Notes: generated from the letters alone by a model not told the origin. 64,000 bases of DNA from Lytechinus pictus (GCF_037042905.1 NC_087249.1:36967401-37031400), one strand, 5' to 3'; shown: positions 23,561 to 35,937, counted from the first letter of the stretch. A program made the numbers and translations.

Positions 23561-23947
23561 ATTATGCCTTTGAAAATCATATAGCACTGGTAAATGTTAA
23601 TGTGTATTGTCAGTTACCGACAAGTAATGATAAAAATGTTCAAATCAAATAAAGGAATTAAGAAAAAGAAGAAGTTTTTTCATTGAAATGTTCCTAGAAA
23701 CTCTGGTATACTTCCACATCAAGCTCACTTTCATGCACAGAAGATACAATGCAATGATTCCACACATTTGACTTCCATGTGTTATCTCTATGGCAAATTA
23801 AGTGTAATGTCAGTTACCGTAATGTCAGTTACCAGCATGGTTGTGGAAAAATTATCATAGCCCCCAAAAGACAAAAACGAATTGTTTAATATTTTGACAC
23901 ATCTTAACCTAGTAACGGAGGTATATTTACATATTCAAATTATTACT
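23561..23947. other. Foldback-element spacer between the two LTR elements
   Basis: No gene. It carries one degenerate and two exact copies of the TAATGTCAGTTACC motif (23605, 23805, 23820). Confidence 0.6.
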
Positions 23948-24206
23948 TGTAGAGTTCCAGTTACACAATATTTAGGAGGCTTGAGAGACACGTGTGTATA
24001 GTTTGACTACTTTATTGGAACTAAATTCATTTGTACAATTAACTTTCATTTTAGCATGGATAGAGAGTGTAGTACAGAGTACTTCATCTCATTGGAATGT
24101 GTGGTTACCTGAGTCATCATCTTGTGATGTCTCACACAAAGAAGTTTCACAGAAATTAACTAAAGTCCTTTCACTTTAGTATTACTATGATTTCCCAATC
24201 ATAACA
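23948..24206 (-). repeat. 3' LTR of element B
   Basis: On the minus strand it begins TGTTATGATTGGG and ends GAACTCTACA. The polypurine tract AAAAGGGGGA lies just upstream of it on the minus strand (24207..24217). Confidence 0.92.
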
Positions 24207-24843
24207 TCCCCCTTTTCAGCTATGAATTTTCACAACTAAAAAATTCAGAATTATCAATATGGTTTTTATAAACAATTTGTTAAATCCTCTTCAAAGAAAT
24301 TTGATGCTGTGATTATTAAAATTTCATTTCATTTCAACATTGAACAAATTTGATTTGTATATGATTGTACACTCAGGATGCATAAAAGAGCATACATAGA
24401 AGATTATTCTTCAATATAATAATAAAGAATTATATAAACATATCATTGGTAAAACATAAACATGCATACATTTATCATGAGATAGAATTTGTTAATCAGA
24501 GTCCAATTTATTCTTCTTAATATTTATTGTTCAAATTTCTTCTGTATATCGTCCATAGGGTTCTTCATGGCTGAATTCAGTGTCCATTTAACTTTTCAGA
24601 TAATAATATGTCATACTCATACTTCCTTCTAGACATTTTTAGGCATTATTTTTACTACAAAATAATTTCCAAAATAAGAAATAAAATAATAATAGTCTGA
24701 TACTACATTATACATAAAATAACAATAACTACAAAGTAAACAAAGCTCAACTTGGCTGGGTCAGGCAGAACTTAACTTTCATTGAATGATTTTAATCACT
24801 TTACTTTCCCTTCTCTTTTCCTTTTTTTTTTTTTTTATTTAGT
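24207..24843 (-). other. Element B 3' untranslated region
   Basis: AT-rich sequence between the end of pol and the polypurine tract. No coding frame. Confidence 0.7.
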
Positions 24844-25263
24844 TTATGTCCCATATCTTTCTGGTGGTTTGATATGTCTGCCATATTTGGTAGTGTAACC
24901 TTGCTTATGCTGGGTTGTGCATTGAGATGTGTTTTGAGGGGTATTTGGTAGGTTGTCATGAGGAGTTTGAGTCTGATTATTGTATTCATCATTTTGATGT
25001 AATGGATTCAGACTTTCTTTTGTTTTGATGAGATCTTTACGATTTCGACGGTAGTCTACGCCTTCAGCTTGTACAATGTATGAGCGTGGCTCTTTACAAA
25101 TCCTCACAACGATTGCTTTTTGCCAAATTTTAGGATTTCTTGTACTTCGCATCCTAACGACATCTCCAATAACCAGGTTGGGGAGAGAATGTGTTGCTCT
25201 GTCATAGTACATTTTCTGTTTCTCTTGTTGTTTCTTGAGCTTTGTGTTGATGTTCTGTTGCGT
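24844..25263 (-). pseudogene. Element B integrase C-terminal tail, after an in-frame stop
   Basis: This is the continuation of pol, in the same frame, beyond the TAA at 25264..25266. It contains MYYDRATHSLPNL and GDVVRMRST, a small beta-domain such as follows the integrase core in Ty3/Gypsy elements, then YIVQAEGVDYRRNRKDL and a polar tail ending HIKPPERYGT. The tail resembles that of element A (VVKPPDRLNL). Because the frame is shared, the single stop looks like a point change. Confidence 0.8.
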
Positions 25264-27837
25264 TTAAGGTTTTAATAACCTCTTGTTTGTTGGTAGGGGT
25301 GTTCTCGTCCTTCGTCCCATTAGTAGTTGGGCAGGAGAAGCGTCTAAACCTTCCAACGGTGTGTTGCGATATTGCAGCAATGCTAGATGTATATCGCTAG
25401 ATTTGCGCAGCAAATTTTTTGCTATTTTGACAGCGCTTTCAGCTTTCCCATTGGATTTGGGATATCCAGGGGAGCTAGTTACATGTTTGAATTTATACTC
25501 CTGGCTGAATTTCTTAAATTCGCTCGAAGCATAACATGGTCCATTATCTGATACGAATTCGTTCGGTATCCCGTATCTAGCAAAATGCTCTTTGCAGTGC
25601 TTTATGACTGTTGATGTTGTCATGTTTTTTAGTTCGCAAAGTTCAAAGAAACTAGAGTAATAGTCTACCAGTATTAAATGGTGCTTTCCATTTAATTCCA
25701 AGATATCTGAGCCTACTTTTTGCCATGGTTGGTCTGGTTTTGTGTGACCAATCATTGGTTCATTTGCATTGTTTTGCTTATATGTGTTGCATATTTCACA
25801 TGAAGCAACTATGTCTGCAATTTGTGCTGACATGCCGGGCCAGTACATGATGTCTCGCGCTAATTTCTTAGTCTTTTCTATTCCTTGGTGTGCATGACAA
25901 TGTACTTTTCCGATCATCTTTTTTCTAAGTGATTTTGGTACTATCACTCGCGCATCTTTGCATATTAATTCATCTTCTACTGTTAGTAGTTCTCTATACT
26001 CCCAGTATTGTCGAATTTCTTCACTGACTTCCCTTTTTTCATTTGGCCATCCAGTTAGGATTGCTTTACGGAGCTTTTGTAGCGTTTCATCCTTTTTAGT
26101 TTCATCTTTTATTTCTTTCATTCGTTTGTCTGCGATGGGAAGTTTGTCAATGATGCATATGGGTATCTCTTCCACATCAACATCATCACTTTGATTGGCT
26201 AGGAAATTTCTACTGAGGCAGTCGGATATGAAAAGGTTGACGCCCTTTTCATATGTTACGCGCAGATCATATTTTTGCAGATTGAGGAGCATTTTTTGGA
26301 GTCGCGGTGGGGAAGCATGCAGTGGTTTCTTGAATATCGTTTCAAGTGGTTTATGATCCGTTTCTACATCCACTGTGCGTCCAAATATATATTGGTGAAA
26401 TTTCTTACAACCAAATACAATCGCGGCTAGCTCCTTCTCAATTTGAGCATATCGTGTCTGAGCATCAGTAAATGCTTTTGACGCATATGCCACTGGATGT
26501 CCATTTTGTAGTAGGACTGCGCCCGTGCCTGCTTGCGATGCATCTACGCTTAACTTGACTGGTTTACTTACATCGTAGTACTTTAACACTGGAGCATTTG
26601 TTACCGCTTCTTTAAGCGCTTTGAAACTTGCTTCTTTTTTGTCATCCCAGTGCCATGCCACATCTTTTTCTAGTAGTAGTCTAATTGGTGCTGATTTCTC
26701 TGTCAAGTTAGGGATAAACTTGCCTAAGTAGTTTACCATTCCTAGGAATTGTTGAACACCCTTTTTACTCTGTGGGGTAGGCATCTTTGTGATTGCCTCT
26801 ATTTTCTTTGGGTCTGGTTTTAGTCCTTCTGTAGATACTATGTGTCCCATGTATGTGACCTGTGTTTGCCTGATATGGCATTTGTCTGGGTTGAGTTTGA
26901 TGCATTTTTCTCTGCACCTTTCTAGTACTTGCTTCAACCTTTGATCATGGACACTTTCTGAGGGGCCATATATTAGAATGTCATCTACCAGAACCTCTAG
27001 ACCTTCTATGTCGCTAAACATATCGGTCATAATTCTCTGAAATATCTCACTAGCAGAGTTGATTCCAAATGGTAATCTAAGAAATCTATATCTGCCGTAG
27101 GGCGTATTAAATGTGAGAAGTTTTGAACTCTCGTCATCAAGAGGAATCTGCCAGAAACCGCAATTAGCATCTAATGTACTAAAGATCTGTGCGCCGGCTA
27201 GATTATCAGTAATGTCATCAATTGTCTTCATCGGGTAGTGTGGTCTTTTTATTGCTTTATTTAAGTCCCTAGGGTCTAGGCATATTCTTACCTTATTTTT
27301 CCCTTTCTTTGCTACTGTGACCATCGAACTTACCCACTGTGTTGGTTCTGTTTGCTTTACTATCACACCCATTTCTTCCATTCTATTGAGCTCATTTTTC
27401 ACACCTTGTTTTATTGCTACTGGGACTTTCCTTGGAGGATGGATTGTTGGACTGATTGATTTATCAACATCTAAATGCTGTGGTTCCCCCATACATCCAA
27501 GGCCTTCAAACACGTCTGTGTATTGATTTGCCAAATTATCATCTTTGATTGAATCTGCCCTCTTTACAAAACCTAGTAATTCAGATGACTCAAGTCCAAG
27601 TATGGATTGGGCATCTCTATCAATCACCTCAAACTCAATGTTATGGAATTTGTTCTTCCTCACACATGTTAGGGTACATTTTCCCAAATGTGATTTTTCA
27701 ACGTGTTCTGTATATGACATCAATCTTGCTTTTGACTTGCCAATTTTTGGCATCCCTAGCTTTTTATAAGCCTTAGCAGCCAGTATATTGCATTGAGCAC
27801 CTGTATCAATTTTGAATTGAGCACTTTTGGTTGTTGC
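25264..27837 (-). pseudogene. Element B protease-RT-RNase H-integrase
   Basis: The open frame runs from just after a TAA (27838..27840) to the TAA at 25264. In order it holds the protease (DTG at 27799..27807 in FKIDTGAQCNIL), RT with CLDPRDLNKAIKRPHYP and active-site block LVDDILIYG near 26985, RNase H with LSVDASQAGTGAVLL and ETDHKPLE, the integrase zinc region (CHAHQGIEK ... CEICNTYK) and core with LVDYYSSFFE, SDNGPCYAS and NGKAESAVK. All catalytic residues of RT, RNase H and integrase are present. The first Met in the frame lies after the protease active site, so translation would normally come from gag. Confidence 0.9.
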
Positions 27838-28799
27838 TTATTCTTTATGCCTGTTTTTGTCAGAAAGAAATGTGAGATTGACATACCATTCTTTTTTCGA
27901 TTTCTCCTCGTTCTGCTGGACTCCATTGATGGCGTCGACGTGGAACTCTTCACTGTCGGCATCACTGTATTCACTGTCCTGTTGGATGTCATGGATCCCT
28001 CTTTTGCTGAAGCGATGACCCTTTTTGTTGCGAGTTTGTCCTCCAAATGGAACCTTCCTTGGTCTCTGTCATCCCGATCCCGATCTCTACACATGGAGCT
28101 GAAATGGGTTTTCTTTTTGCAGGTATGGCATTCTTTGCCATATGCAGGGCATTTTCTGGGTGGATGCTTATTTCCACACTTAGGGCATGTCTTCCTAGTC
28201 ATCGATGTTGCCTGCATTGCATGAATGTTCTGTTTGGGCTTCAGCTCTGCAATGTGTTGCGAAGTTATCTCAGTTGCCTTGCAAATGTCTATTGCTTTCT
28301 CCAAAGACAAGTCTTTTTCTCTGAGTAGTCTTGCTCTGGTACCATCATCACGTATTCCAACAACAATTCTGTCTTTTATCAGACTGTCTCGAAGATGCTC
28401 AAACTCACATGATTTAGCTTTTTTCTTCAAGTCTGTGACGAACTGGTCAAATGACTCGTTTTCATGTTGAAATCTTGTGTTGAATACATGTCTCTCAAAA
28501 GTCACGTTGGACTGTGGCTCAAAATGTACAGTGAATTTCTCCAGCAAGTCTTTTAATGTCGGTGCTACAGGTTGTCCTGACGATGAAATTACCTGCTCAA
28601 AAGAAAATGTGTTGTAAATTTCTAACGCCTCTTCACCAATAATGTGAAGCAGTGTCGCTGTTTGTACTTTTGAGTCCTTTTTGTCAAGTCCACTAGCTGT
28701 TAAATACAGCTCAAAACGCTGTTTCCACCTCTTCCAGTTATCTGTGATGTTGCCCTGTAGAGAAAAGGCTTCTGGTGGTCGCATGCCATCCATTTTCAC
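27756..28799 (-). pseudogene. Element B gag, frame-shifted near its end
   Basis: The 347-residue frame starts MKMDGMRPPEAFSLQG, has the capsid-like block NITDNWKRWKQRFELYL as in element A, and two zinc knuckles (CPKCGNKHPPRKCP, CHTCKKKTHFSSMC). From about 28000 the correct sense continues in another frame, where an acidic segment (QQDSEYSDADSEEF, then EWYVNLTF) leads to the protease as in element A. The gag ORF therefore reads nonsense for its last ~80 residues. A single-nucleotide indel near 27995..28003 is the simplest reading. Programmed frameshifting is an alternative, but element A has one continuous frame and no clear slippery heptamer was seen. Confidence 0.85.
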
Positions 28800-28833
28800 T
28801 AGATAACAGTCAGTTTTTTAACTTCTGACACCA

Positions 28834-29092
28834 TGTAGAGTTCCAGTTACACAATATTTAGGAGGCTTGAGAGACACGTGTGTATAGTTTGACTACTTTA
28901 TTGGAACTAAATTCATTTGTACAATTAACTTTCATTTTAGCATGGATAGAGAGTGTAGTGCAGAGTACTTCATCTCATTGGAATGTGTGGTTACCTGAGT
29001 CATCATCTTGTGATGTCTCACACAAAGAAGTTTCACAGAAATTAACTAAAGTCCTTTCACTTTAGTATTACTATGATTTCCCAATCATAACA
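28834..29092 (-). repeat. 5' LTR of element B
   Basis: The minus-strand LTR is followed by TGGTGTCAGAAGT (28821..28833), the primer-binding site, and by gag starting at 28799. TG...CA ends and the TTACT duplication are clear. Confidence 0.93.
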
Positions 29093-29431
29093 TTACTCTA
29101 TCTACTCAGGGACATGAGATATTTCAATTTTAATGAACACCCTGAAATTGCATGTCCTTTTGCGTAATGTCAGTTACCAACACATTTTTGCTTGCTGATG
29201 CGTAAAAAAATGTGGTTACATAGGAAAACCTAGTATCAGAGTATACAGCAAGGTTCACTTTATTAACTCTATCAAAAGCAAACTCCCGTCATTTGTTGTT
29301 TTAGAGATACACACAATGAAAGGTGTGAAAACATTGTGCCGTGTAATGTCAGTTACCGTGAAAATGCCCCTATGGGATTTAAATGTTTTTTAATACAGGG
29401 AGAGCTCTAAAGGAGCAGGAGTAAATAATAG

Positions 29432-31087
29432 GGATCGATAAGGCGATATCGTGGCTAGCCAACTGTCTTAAATATGTTTGAGCTTTTAAAATCGATTTAA
29501 AATACGATTTTAAAATCAATTTTAAAATTATAAATGTCTAAAAGTGGCAGAGTGGTTTTGAAGAGGAGGGAAAAGAGGGGTTGATGGAATAATTAGGCCC
29601 TGGTAATTAGGACAGGTACAATTACGAATTTAAAATTGATTTAAAATCAATTTAAAAATCGATCTAAGATCAATTTTAGATCAGGTTTAGTATTAGTTTT
29701 AAAAGCCCATTCACATTTTTACTGATGCTGACGAAAGTTAGTTTGGTTGTCAGAGCATTATTTATCCTGCGTCTAGTAGGATCCATGTTCCGATCGAGGG
29801 ACTATTTTAATTTCGGAAAGGTAGGAGAGACAGAGAGAGAGAAAGAGTTCAGCTCAACGTTTACGTTTCGCACGCGAGCACAAAGAAGATCAATCAAGCA
29901 CATCACCTCATGCAATGTCTCGAGAATTTAGGTAGGGAATTTTTTAGGTCTCCAGTTACTTAAAACACGATATGGCCTTTTTATCTATATAAAATAAGAC
30001 CAATTTTATGAGAAATGGACAATAATTAAGAGCAAAATTTTAAAACGCCGATCGGGAAGATCGTCCTCACAGCTCATTACGTATTAGACAGCTGGCAGCC
30101 GTCTAGTTGTTTCGAGGAGTTTTTTAACATCTTTATTTCTCCTCGTACACAGACGGCTCGCTATCGTGTAGCCACCATTAGGGGGTTAACAATACAAAAT
30201 CCCCCAGACGGGGCTCATCGATTTTTGTCTTTATTTCATAAAAATATATGAAAAGAACTGTACCAAAATAAAGATTATCATTCCGTTGTGTCCTAAAATG
30301 CACCAAAAACAGGGGAAAATAAATTTAAAAGGGGGGGAAAACAGTGACTAATTACTACGGCTGTCGCGCAACTTCACTTCCCTGTTTTCGTAGAACTTAA
30401 TACATAAACATATGGTCATTGAGTCCCTGTACAGATCGAGCTAGAACTTCGGTCTCTGTATTTAGTGAGTGAAGCCAACGGAGTTCAGCGGAACAACGAA
30501 CATAACAGAGACTGAAGCTTTTGGTCTAATTACGTATATATATATGCATTAAACCACGGATGGCTGGCTATGCATACTGCTGAATAAAATACTTTCGGAC
30601 GAGCTGCGAACTGACTGGCACTGTAACGTGGGATCTATCTCGGCTCGACTCACGTTACCTTGCTCCATGCTACCGATGCACGTCGTGTCCGACCGCGGCC
30701 GGGTCCCGCCTTGGGGCCATTGCATGCAGGCATGTCCGCATATGTGAATGACGATGTAATATCGATGTGGCAGATATGGCAAGTTCCGACTCGGAGTCCT
30801 CGTATATAAGACAGTGTAGAAGTCCAGATCTATTCTAAGTTAGATAAGCCACATGGCTGATTTGCTTGTTTGTTATGTTAAAACAGTAGTCGAGTACATT
30901 TTATTTAAGGCACTTGCCGGCTTAAAACGAAACTCGAATTTCAATTTCATTTTATTTTCCTAGCGTGTTTGTCCCATTGAAGACACCGTTAGAAAAAACA
31001 TTGCACCAAAATAAAATAAAAATCGCCAAAAATCAAAAACCCGAGTGATTTCGAACGCGACGTGAGTGATTGTAATAAGCCGTTAGA
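29432..31087. repeat. Right inverted arm of the foldback element
   Basis: Inverted copy of the left arm, with a 445-bp insertion at 30084..30528. Its spacer side starts GCGATATCGTGGCTAGCCAAC and its outer end finishes in GTGATTGTAATAAGCCGTTAGA. The stretch 29093..29431 just before it is spacer with two more TAATGTCAGTTACC motifs (29165, 29344). Small frames in the arm are not conserved with the left arm. Confidence 0.8.
30076..30536. mobile_element. 445-bp nonautonomous element with 8-bp target duplication
   Basis: ATTACGTA flanks the element (30076..30083, 30529..30536), and the left arm shows the empty site. The ends are TTAGACAGCTGGCAGCCGTCT and, inverted, TTAGACCAAAAGCTTCAGTCT, an imperfect ~20-bp terminal repeat. 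The right end is the recurring hairpin CTTCGGTCTCTGTATT...ACAGAGACTGAAG. The 8-bp duplication fits hAT. Confidence 0.75.
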
Positions 31088-31948
31088 TTAAGATAATAAC
31101 ATTTTCATGAATACTTAATAATCAAATTGTCCCTTTTTGCAGAAAGAAATATACACAACTTATATCTCACGCTTAGGAAGTGGAATAGGAAGATATTTAG
31201 TCATCTTTTTCATATGATGACAATATCCTTAAATTGTCCCGTTTCTAGTGTTATGTAGTATGTATTTAACTTCCTGTTATCCTTACAAACTCCCCCATCA
31301 TCTAAGAATTCCTAAACCCCCAATACCATTTAACTCCTAAACCTTGACCATAAAAAGACCAACCCTCAGTGACGTCAGCTAACTTCAAGGAAGAAGTATG
31401 ACTCACACTTCCAGCCCCAGTCACTTGCACAGAGCATCACCACACCCCTTATACCAGAGAAAGTTTGATAGACAGTTACCTGTAGACCAATCAGATCAAG
31501 TTTAGATCAATCCCAACTTAAAATTGTTACACCCCCAAAACTAATGATATAAATAAGACTTCTTGATTATTGGAGATATAGAATACAACGATAGAATACT
31601 AGACCAACACTCATCCATAGAGACTGACTGACTTCAAGACTTAGACGTCCATCGAATATTATTTTAACTTCACACCGAATCTCAATCTGATACTTCTAAA
31701 TTATTTTATATTCACTGTCTCCTATTATATCTGAATCTTCATGTACTTCGAACTGTAGCTGAATATTGATTATTAAATACTTTCTGATTTTGAACTGTAT
31801 AACTTTCTCCAAAGTTTCCTCATTACGCTTCCCTTCTTATAATTACCGATCCCAACACGACATGGTAGAGACCCGGGCAATCATATACTTCTAAATTATT
31901 ACATTCATCTTCCTGTTTCGCGACATGGTGGAGAACCCGGCTCTATAA
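31088..31948 (+). repeat. Possible LTR with TATA box and primer site
   Basis: A TATA-like ATATAAATAAG occurs near 31549, and an ATTAAATA polyadenylation-like signal near 31774. Two similar primer-site-like blocks follow: CGACATGGTAGAGACCCGGG (31858) and CGACATGGTGGAGAACCCGG (31921), each after a related ACTTCTAAATTATT segment. TGGTGGAGAACCCGG directly after an ACA end looks like an LTR border with a primer-binding site. No second LTR copy was found, so the 5' border near 31230 is uncertain. Confidence 0.35.
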
Positions 31949-32167
31949 TTGAGACAGATTGAAATCATGGAGATCTTCGAGAAAAGGCTGAGAATTGCTC
32001 TGATTAGAGTCAAAAGACAATTGAGATTTCAGTTATTAGCAACCTACACATCACTGTTTGAACCTGAGCTACATTGGATGGCAAAAATCGACGACTACAA
32101 TTACCGCACTACAGAAACACACAGACGGAAGACAAAGACAGATGAACAGACGGAAGATACAGACTAG
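31949..32167 (+). pseudogene. Short unrecognised ORF interrupted by a hAT element
   Basis: A 72-codon frame just after the putative primer site, rich in Arg, Lys and Thr. If the hAT element at 32165..33965 is removed, the frame would run only about ten more codons to a stop. It resembles no family I know and could be a gag remnant or chance. Confidence 0.2.
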
Positions 32168-33973
32168 GCCTGACTTGAAACGGATATTTCAATATTCGGA
32201 TACCCGACACTGAAAACCGGACGGCGGACGGGTATCCGAAATTTTATCCTGAAATATAAAAAATAATATCCATTTGCACTTATTTGAGTTATATTTAAGA
32301 TTTTCAGTTATATTTGAGTTTTTAACCTATCCGATGACGGCGAGAGTCAGCGTGCGCTAATTAAAATATTTCTGAAAACCAAGAAATTACGAGAAGCTGA
32401 ATATTTTGGGTTGAATCTGTTTTGCAATCGGATTTGACTAATGTGAGTTAGCGTGAGGCTACTCGGGCTACGGCTACAAATGTAGATCGTATGACTGTGT
32501 AAGCTATTAGTAAATGACTATTATTTGAGTTATACAAGTCGGGCCTAGTTACGATCCCATTTAATGGTTGCGAGAGTATGTGTGTTTATTTTTTAGTTCC
32601 GATCGAATGAAATGAAATGCAATGAATTTGACCGAGGCGAGTGTAAGTGCGAGTCTACTAAATATTACTAAAAGTCTAAAACCAGACGGGCCTACATCAT
32701 TCAGCTCACGCACGTGCTGTCCTGTCTGGACGTGTCTGGAGTGAAACGTCCGATATATATTTGGTCACATTACACTCGCTCCACCTTCAAATGGGATCGT
32801 ACTTGGAATATTTTCATTTTCATGTCGGGTTTCTCCCCATTCCCCAAATTATAGCCAAGCTTCTCATTTCTCAACTTCTGAAACATAATCACACTTCTAA
32901 CAAAGTTTCAAGACAAGATTTAATCACAGTAACAGTAACTAATCACTTACATTCATCACCAGTAAGTTTTACTGCAAAACACGTCGATGCACAATCGACC
33001 ACATACTCGGCGGGCGGACATCATAAACCTTTCTGGCACGATACCGCCTTTTAAGTATTGTTGTTTACGTGATGATGGATATCAAAATTTATAGTGGATA
33101 TGCCATTTAAACTGAAATAAAGGAAAATGTGTTTTGTAATTTATATATTAAATATTAATTCATGAAAGAGATTTTCAATTGACAATTATCATCATTAGCT
33201 ATCATCTTCACCAATCTTGATAATCATTTAAAATCATTTTCACTAGCCATCACTCATCATCATTGTCATTCATTTCAGTTTCACTCATTATCAATCATCA
33301 CAAAGTCCGCCATTATCATAATCACCAGTAAATCAGTATCATAGTGATTGACAGTACACATTAAAACATAGTTTAAAAAATAATCATCTTCATTAGTAAC
33401 CAAAGTTGCTGTGAGAAAAAGTAGAATTCATTTTGCATTTGATGAATAAATTACAAGAAACAACATGACACACCCGAGTAACCCGGTCAACATTTATTTG
33501 ACTCTTAAATGGTTTCAAATTATCTTCATTCTTCACTCGCATTGAAAGTCGAGGTAAGAAAATATACGATGAGTTACGTATTTGAAATAATCAAAACATA
33601 AGACGGGAAAGAAAAATGATCTTAAGCGACACCATAGTAAAATCGCCATCGTTGTCAGAACGGAACTTTACTCCATTCATGGACGGTCATGCATCAAAAC
33701 TGATTATAAGGTCATGTTTCAAAACTGATATAAAAACGATGGTTTTCGGCGAGAATATATTACCGAAGAAGATTAATTGATATTGGTGATTATATTGGCG
33801 ACTAAAACTTATAAATTTTGTTGGTGAGTCTTATTAAATTTAATGAGTTTTTGTGACAGGAAAGTGGTGAATCAGTGTCCACGGATACCCGAACCCGAAA
33901 AATGAAAACCGTTATCCGTCCACGCGGACGGAAACCGTTCGGATATCCGTTTGGTGGCAGCACTAATACAGAC
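32157..33973. mobile_element. Nonautonomous hAT transposon with CGGATA/TCCG subterminal repeats
   Basis: ATACAGAC is duplicated on both sides (32157..32164, 33966..33973). The termini TAGGCCTGACTTGAAACGG and, inverted, TAGTGCTGCCACCAAACGG match over most of ~26 bp. Both subterminal zones repeat short blocks such as GGATACCCG, ACGGATATCCG and CGGACGG. The interior has no transposase and includes an ATC-rich cryptic repeat (33170..33350). Confidence 0.85.
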
Positions 33974-35613
33974 GGATGGACAATGGAACAAGGACATCAA
34001 TGAAAATGACATTAAACGGAAGCATGACAAGACACCATCGCCAAAGACGCAGATAACCACTACAACAACATAAATCCTGGACTATAGAATGAATGACTTT
34101 GACTCTTCCCCTGAATATAAGAACACTGGACATTACTTTAATTGTGCTATTCATTATACTCAATTCTAATCATTTTTTTTAGACATATCAGATCGGTAAG
34201 TGAAACCATTTTCTTTATTGTTCCACTGGCAAATGAGAGAGTGCGAGAGGCTATAGTGTCTGTTACATGTGTATAATTGTATTTTCATTGTACACAGTTT
34301 CATTAGTTTGTTATAATAACATTATCTTTATCCTTTTGATTTGACATTGGGAATAGCAACATTCCAAAATATTTGACAAACACTGACTCTAACCAGATTC
34401 TTAATTCTGATTTAAAATTGACCATGATGAAAATGAAACCACCTTTATAACTTGAGACGAAGTCATTGACAATTCCAAAGAATACAGAGCTAGATAAGGA
34501 TTAACCAAGTTAATGTAACATGTGATATTTCATTAAATCTCAAACAATATTTGGATGTGATGTAATTAAGGTAGATGCTTAAATTATAGAGTTTCAGATC
34601 AGAATATTAAAAAAATTCTGCTCGCGCTATGAGCTTGTATTATTAATATAGGAAGATACATGTACCCAATTACCCATCCTTTTCATGCTTCACAAAACAT
34701 GAATAGAGTGTCCCGTTAAGTCTAAATTTTTCCGCTCGCATTATTTATTTATATACCTATCCTGTTCTTGATTACGAAAAGTGCTTCGCACTCGCAGTAG
34801 TTATAGGCCTATATTTACATACGCATCTTGTTCAGGATAAAAAACTTTGCTTAGAATGTTCAATTTTAAGGACAAAATACATGAAATTTTCTTAAAAAAT
34901 AAAAAAATGTTTTGGTATGTAGGTAGATAACACTGAATTTCAAGCTCGAATTGGGAGTCTGTCGGTATAAGGTAAAAGGTCACAGCTCATATATACAGCT
35001 TATATATATGCAAAATGGTTATTGGGTGATAACTTCATAAATATTTAACAGAATAAAAAAAAAATGGTATGTAGGTAGATTCCACGAAAATACAAGTCAA
35101 GTTCAAGTTGGAATCTGCAGGTCAAAGGTCACAGCTCATGCAAAATGGTTTCCACACACTTAATATGACAATGCTTACTGACTGCATTATAGCTGGGGCA
35201 TCTCTGTCCTGTGGACACAGAAAATGTCGAGGTTTTTTTCCCTGTTTTTCAAGTTTATTAGTCATAATGAGTACTGGGTTCTAGGATGAAATTTTCTGAA
35301 ACAAAATAAATCATTGTACGAAGGTGATACTGAACGAGTGGTATCACCCCTTCCGGTGAACTAGGACTATGTTGCAGTCGCAGAGAAACGAAAACTCTGT
35401 AATTTCTTCTATCAAATCCTCTGATAGTATTCATGACCCTTGAGGGTGGGGCCAAAAGTTATGGGCATCTAGCTAACTGGTTGTGCTGCTGCTGATCGGT
35501 CATGTATGCCCAACCAATGGCGCACTGGCCCTGGTGGATCAGTTGCCCAGGCAACCAGCAGAGATAGCAGATCGATTAGATTAGGGTTACACTAGTGGTC
35601 CTAAAGTTGAATC
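33974..35613. other. Intron sequence without gene; repeat fragments
   Basis: Around 34600..34800 lie fragments with CTCGCGCT and GCTCGCATTATTTA, of the same repeat as 6290..6470. Two similar blocks at 34975 and 35115 contain 'GGTCACAGCTCAT'. No exon was recognised. Confidence 0.5.
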
Positions 35614-35937
35614 TTTGGCCCGTATTCAGAACTCGGGTTTAAATTAAACCCTAGTTTAAAGTTGTGGTGTAACTATGGAGAGGCAATTGGGACCCAAATC
35701 CCTAACAGTACACATCAAATTTAACTCATACATGTACATGTATGACACCCAAACTCTCTGGAAATGATAACTGAAGTATTTTAAAGTATTTTTCTTCATT
35801 ATGAAGGCAAAAGGAAACAAAATAGTCAACATAAGAAATGTACAATATAAACAATGTTAGAATTTTTGGCTCCCATAATTTTAGCACAGACTTAGACCAT
35901 GGTCTAAGTTAAACCTGACTTCAGAATATGGGCCTTT
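35614..35937. mobile_element. Harbinger-like MITE (GGCCCGTATTC ends)
   Basis: TTT flanks both ends. The termini GGCCCGTATTCAGAACTCGG and, inverted, GGCCCATATTCTGAAGTCAGG continue into matching GGTTTAA blocks. It has the same termini as the 3.6-kb element at 47609..51205. Confidence 0.75.

Larger units (their letters stand above)
23948..29092 (-). mobile_element. Ty3/Gypsy LTR retrotransposon B (recent insertion, minus strand)
   Basis: Two 259-bp LTRs (23948..24206 and 28834..29092) differ at a single position that I can find (A/G near 24073 and 28959). The 5-bp duplication TTACT flanks it (23943..23947, 29093..29097). The element is 5145 bp long. It is related to element A by gag and by the same primer site, but the LTRs are unrelated. 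Near-identical LTRs point to a young insertion, yet the coding region has a frame change and two stops. Confidence 0.95.
8949..31087. mobile_element. Foldback-like element with ~1.06-kb inverted arms, heavily invaded
   Basis: The outermost arm piece 8949..9042 (TTGTTATAATCACTCGGGTC... to ...TTTTTATTTTATTTCG) is the inverted copy of about 31010..31087. After removing a GTCTCGCC repeat (9043..14001) the left arm continues at 14003..14957, which is the inverted copy of 29432..~30995. The right arm is broken by a 445-bp insertion. The spacer is occupied by a MITE and two LTR elements; without them it would be roughly 2.4 kb. No transposase is seen. The original element was therefore roughly 4.5 kb with very long arms, and all other elements inside it are younger. 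Confidence 0.75.

Noticed and set aside
27756-27840. Programmed ribosomal frameshift between gag and pol of element B
   Set aside because: Related element A has gag, protease and RT in one frame, and no clear slippery heptamer was found in the overlap; an indel near 28000 plus a stop is simpler.
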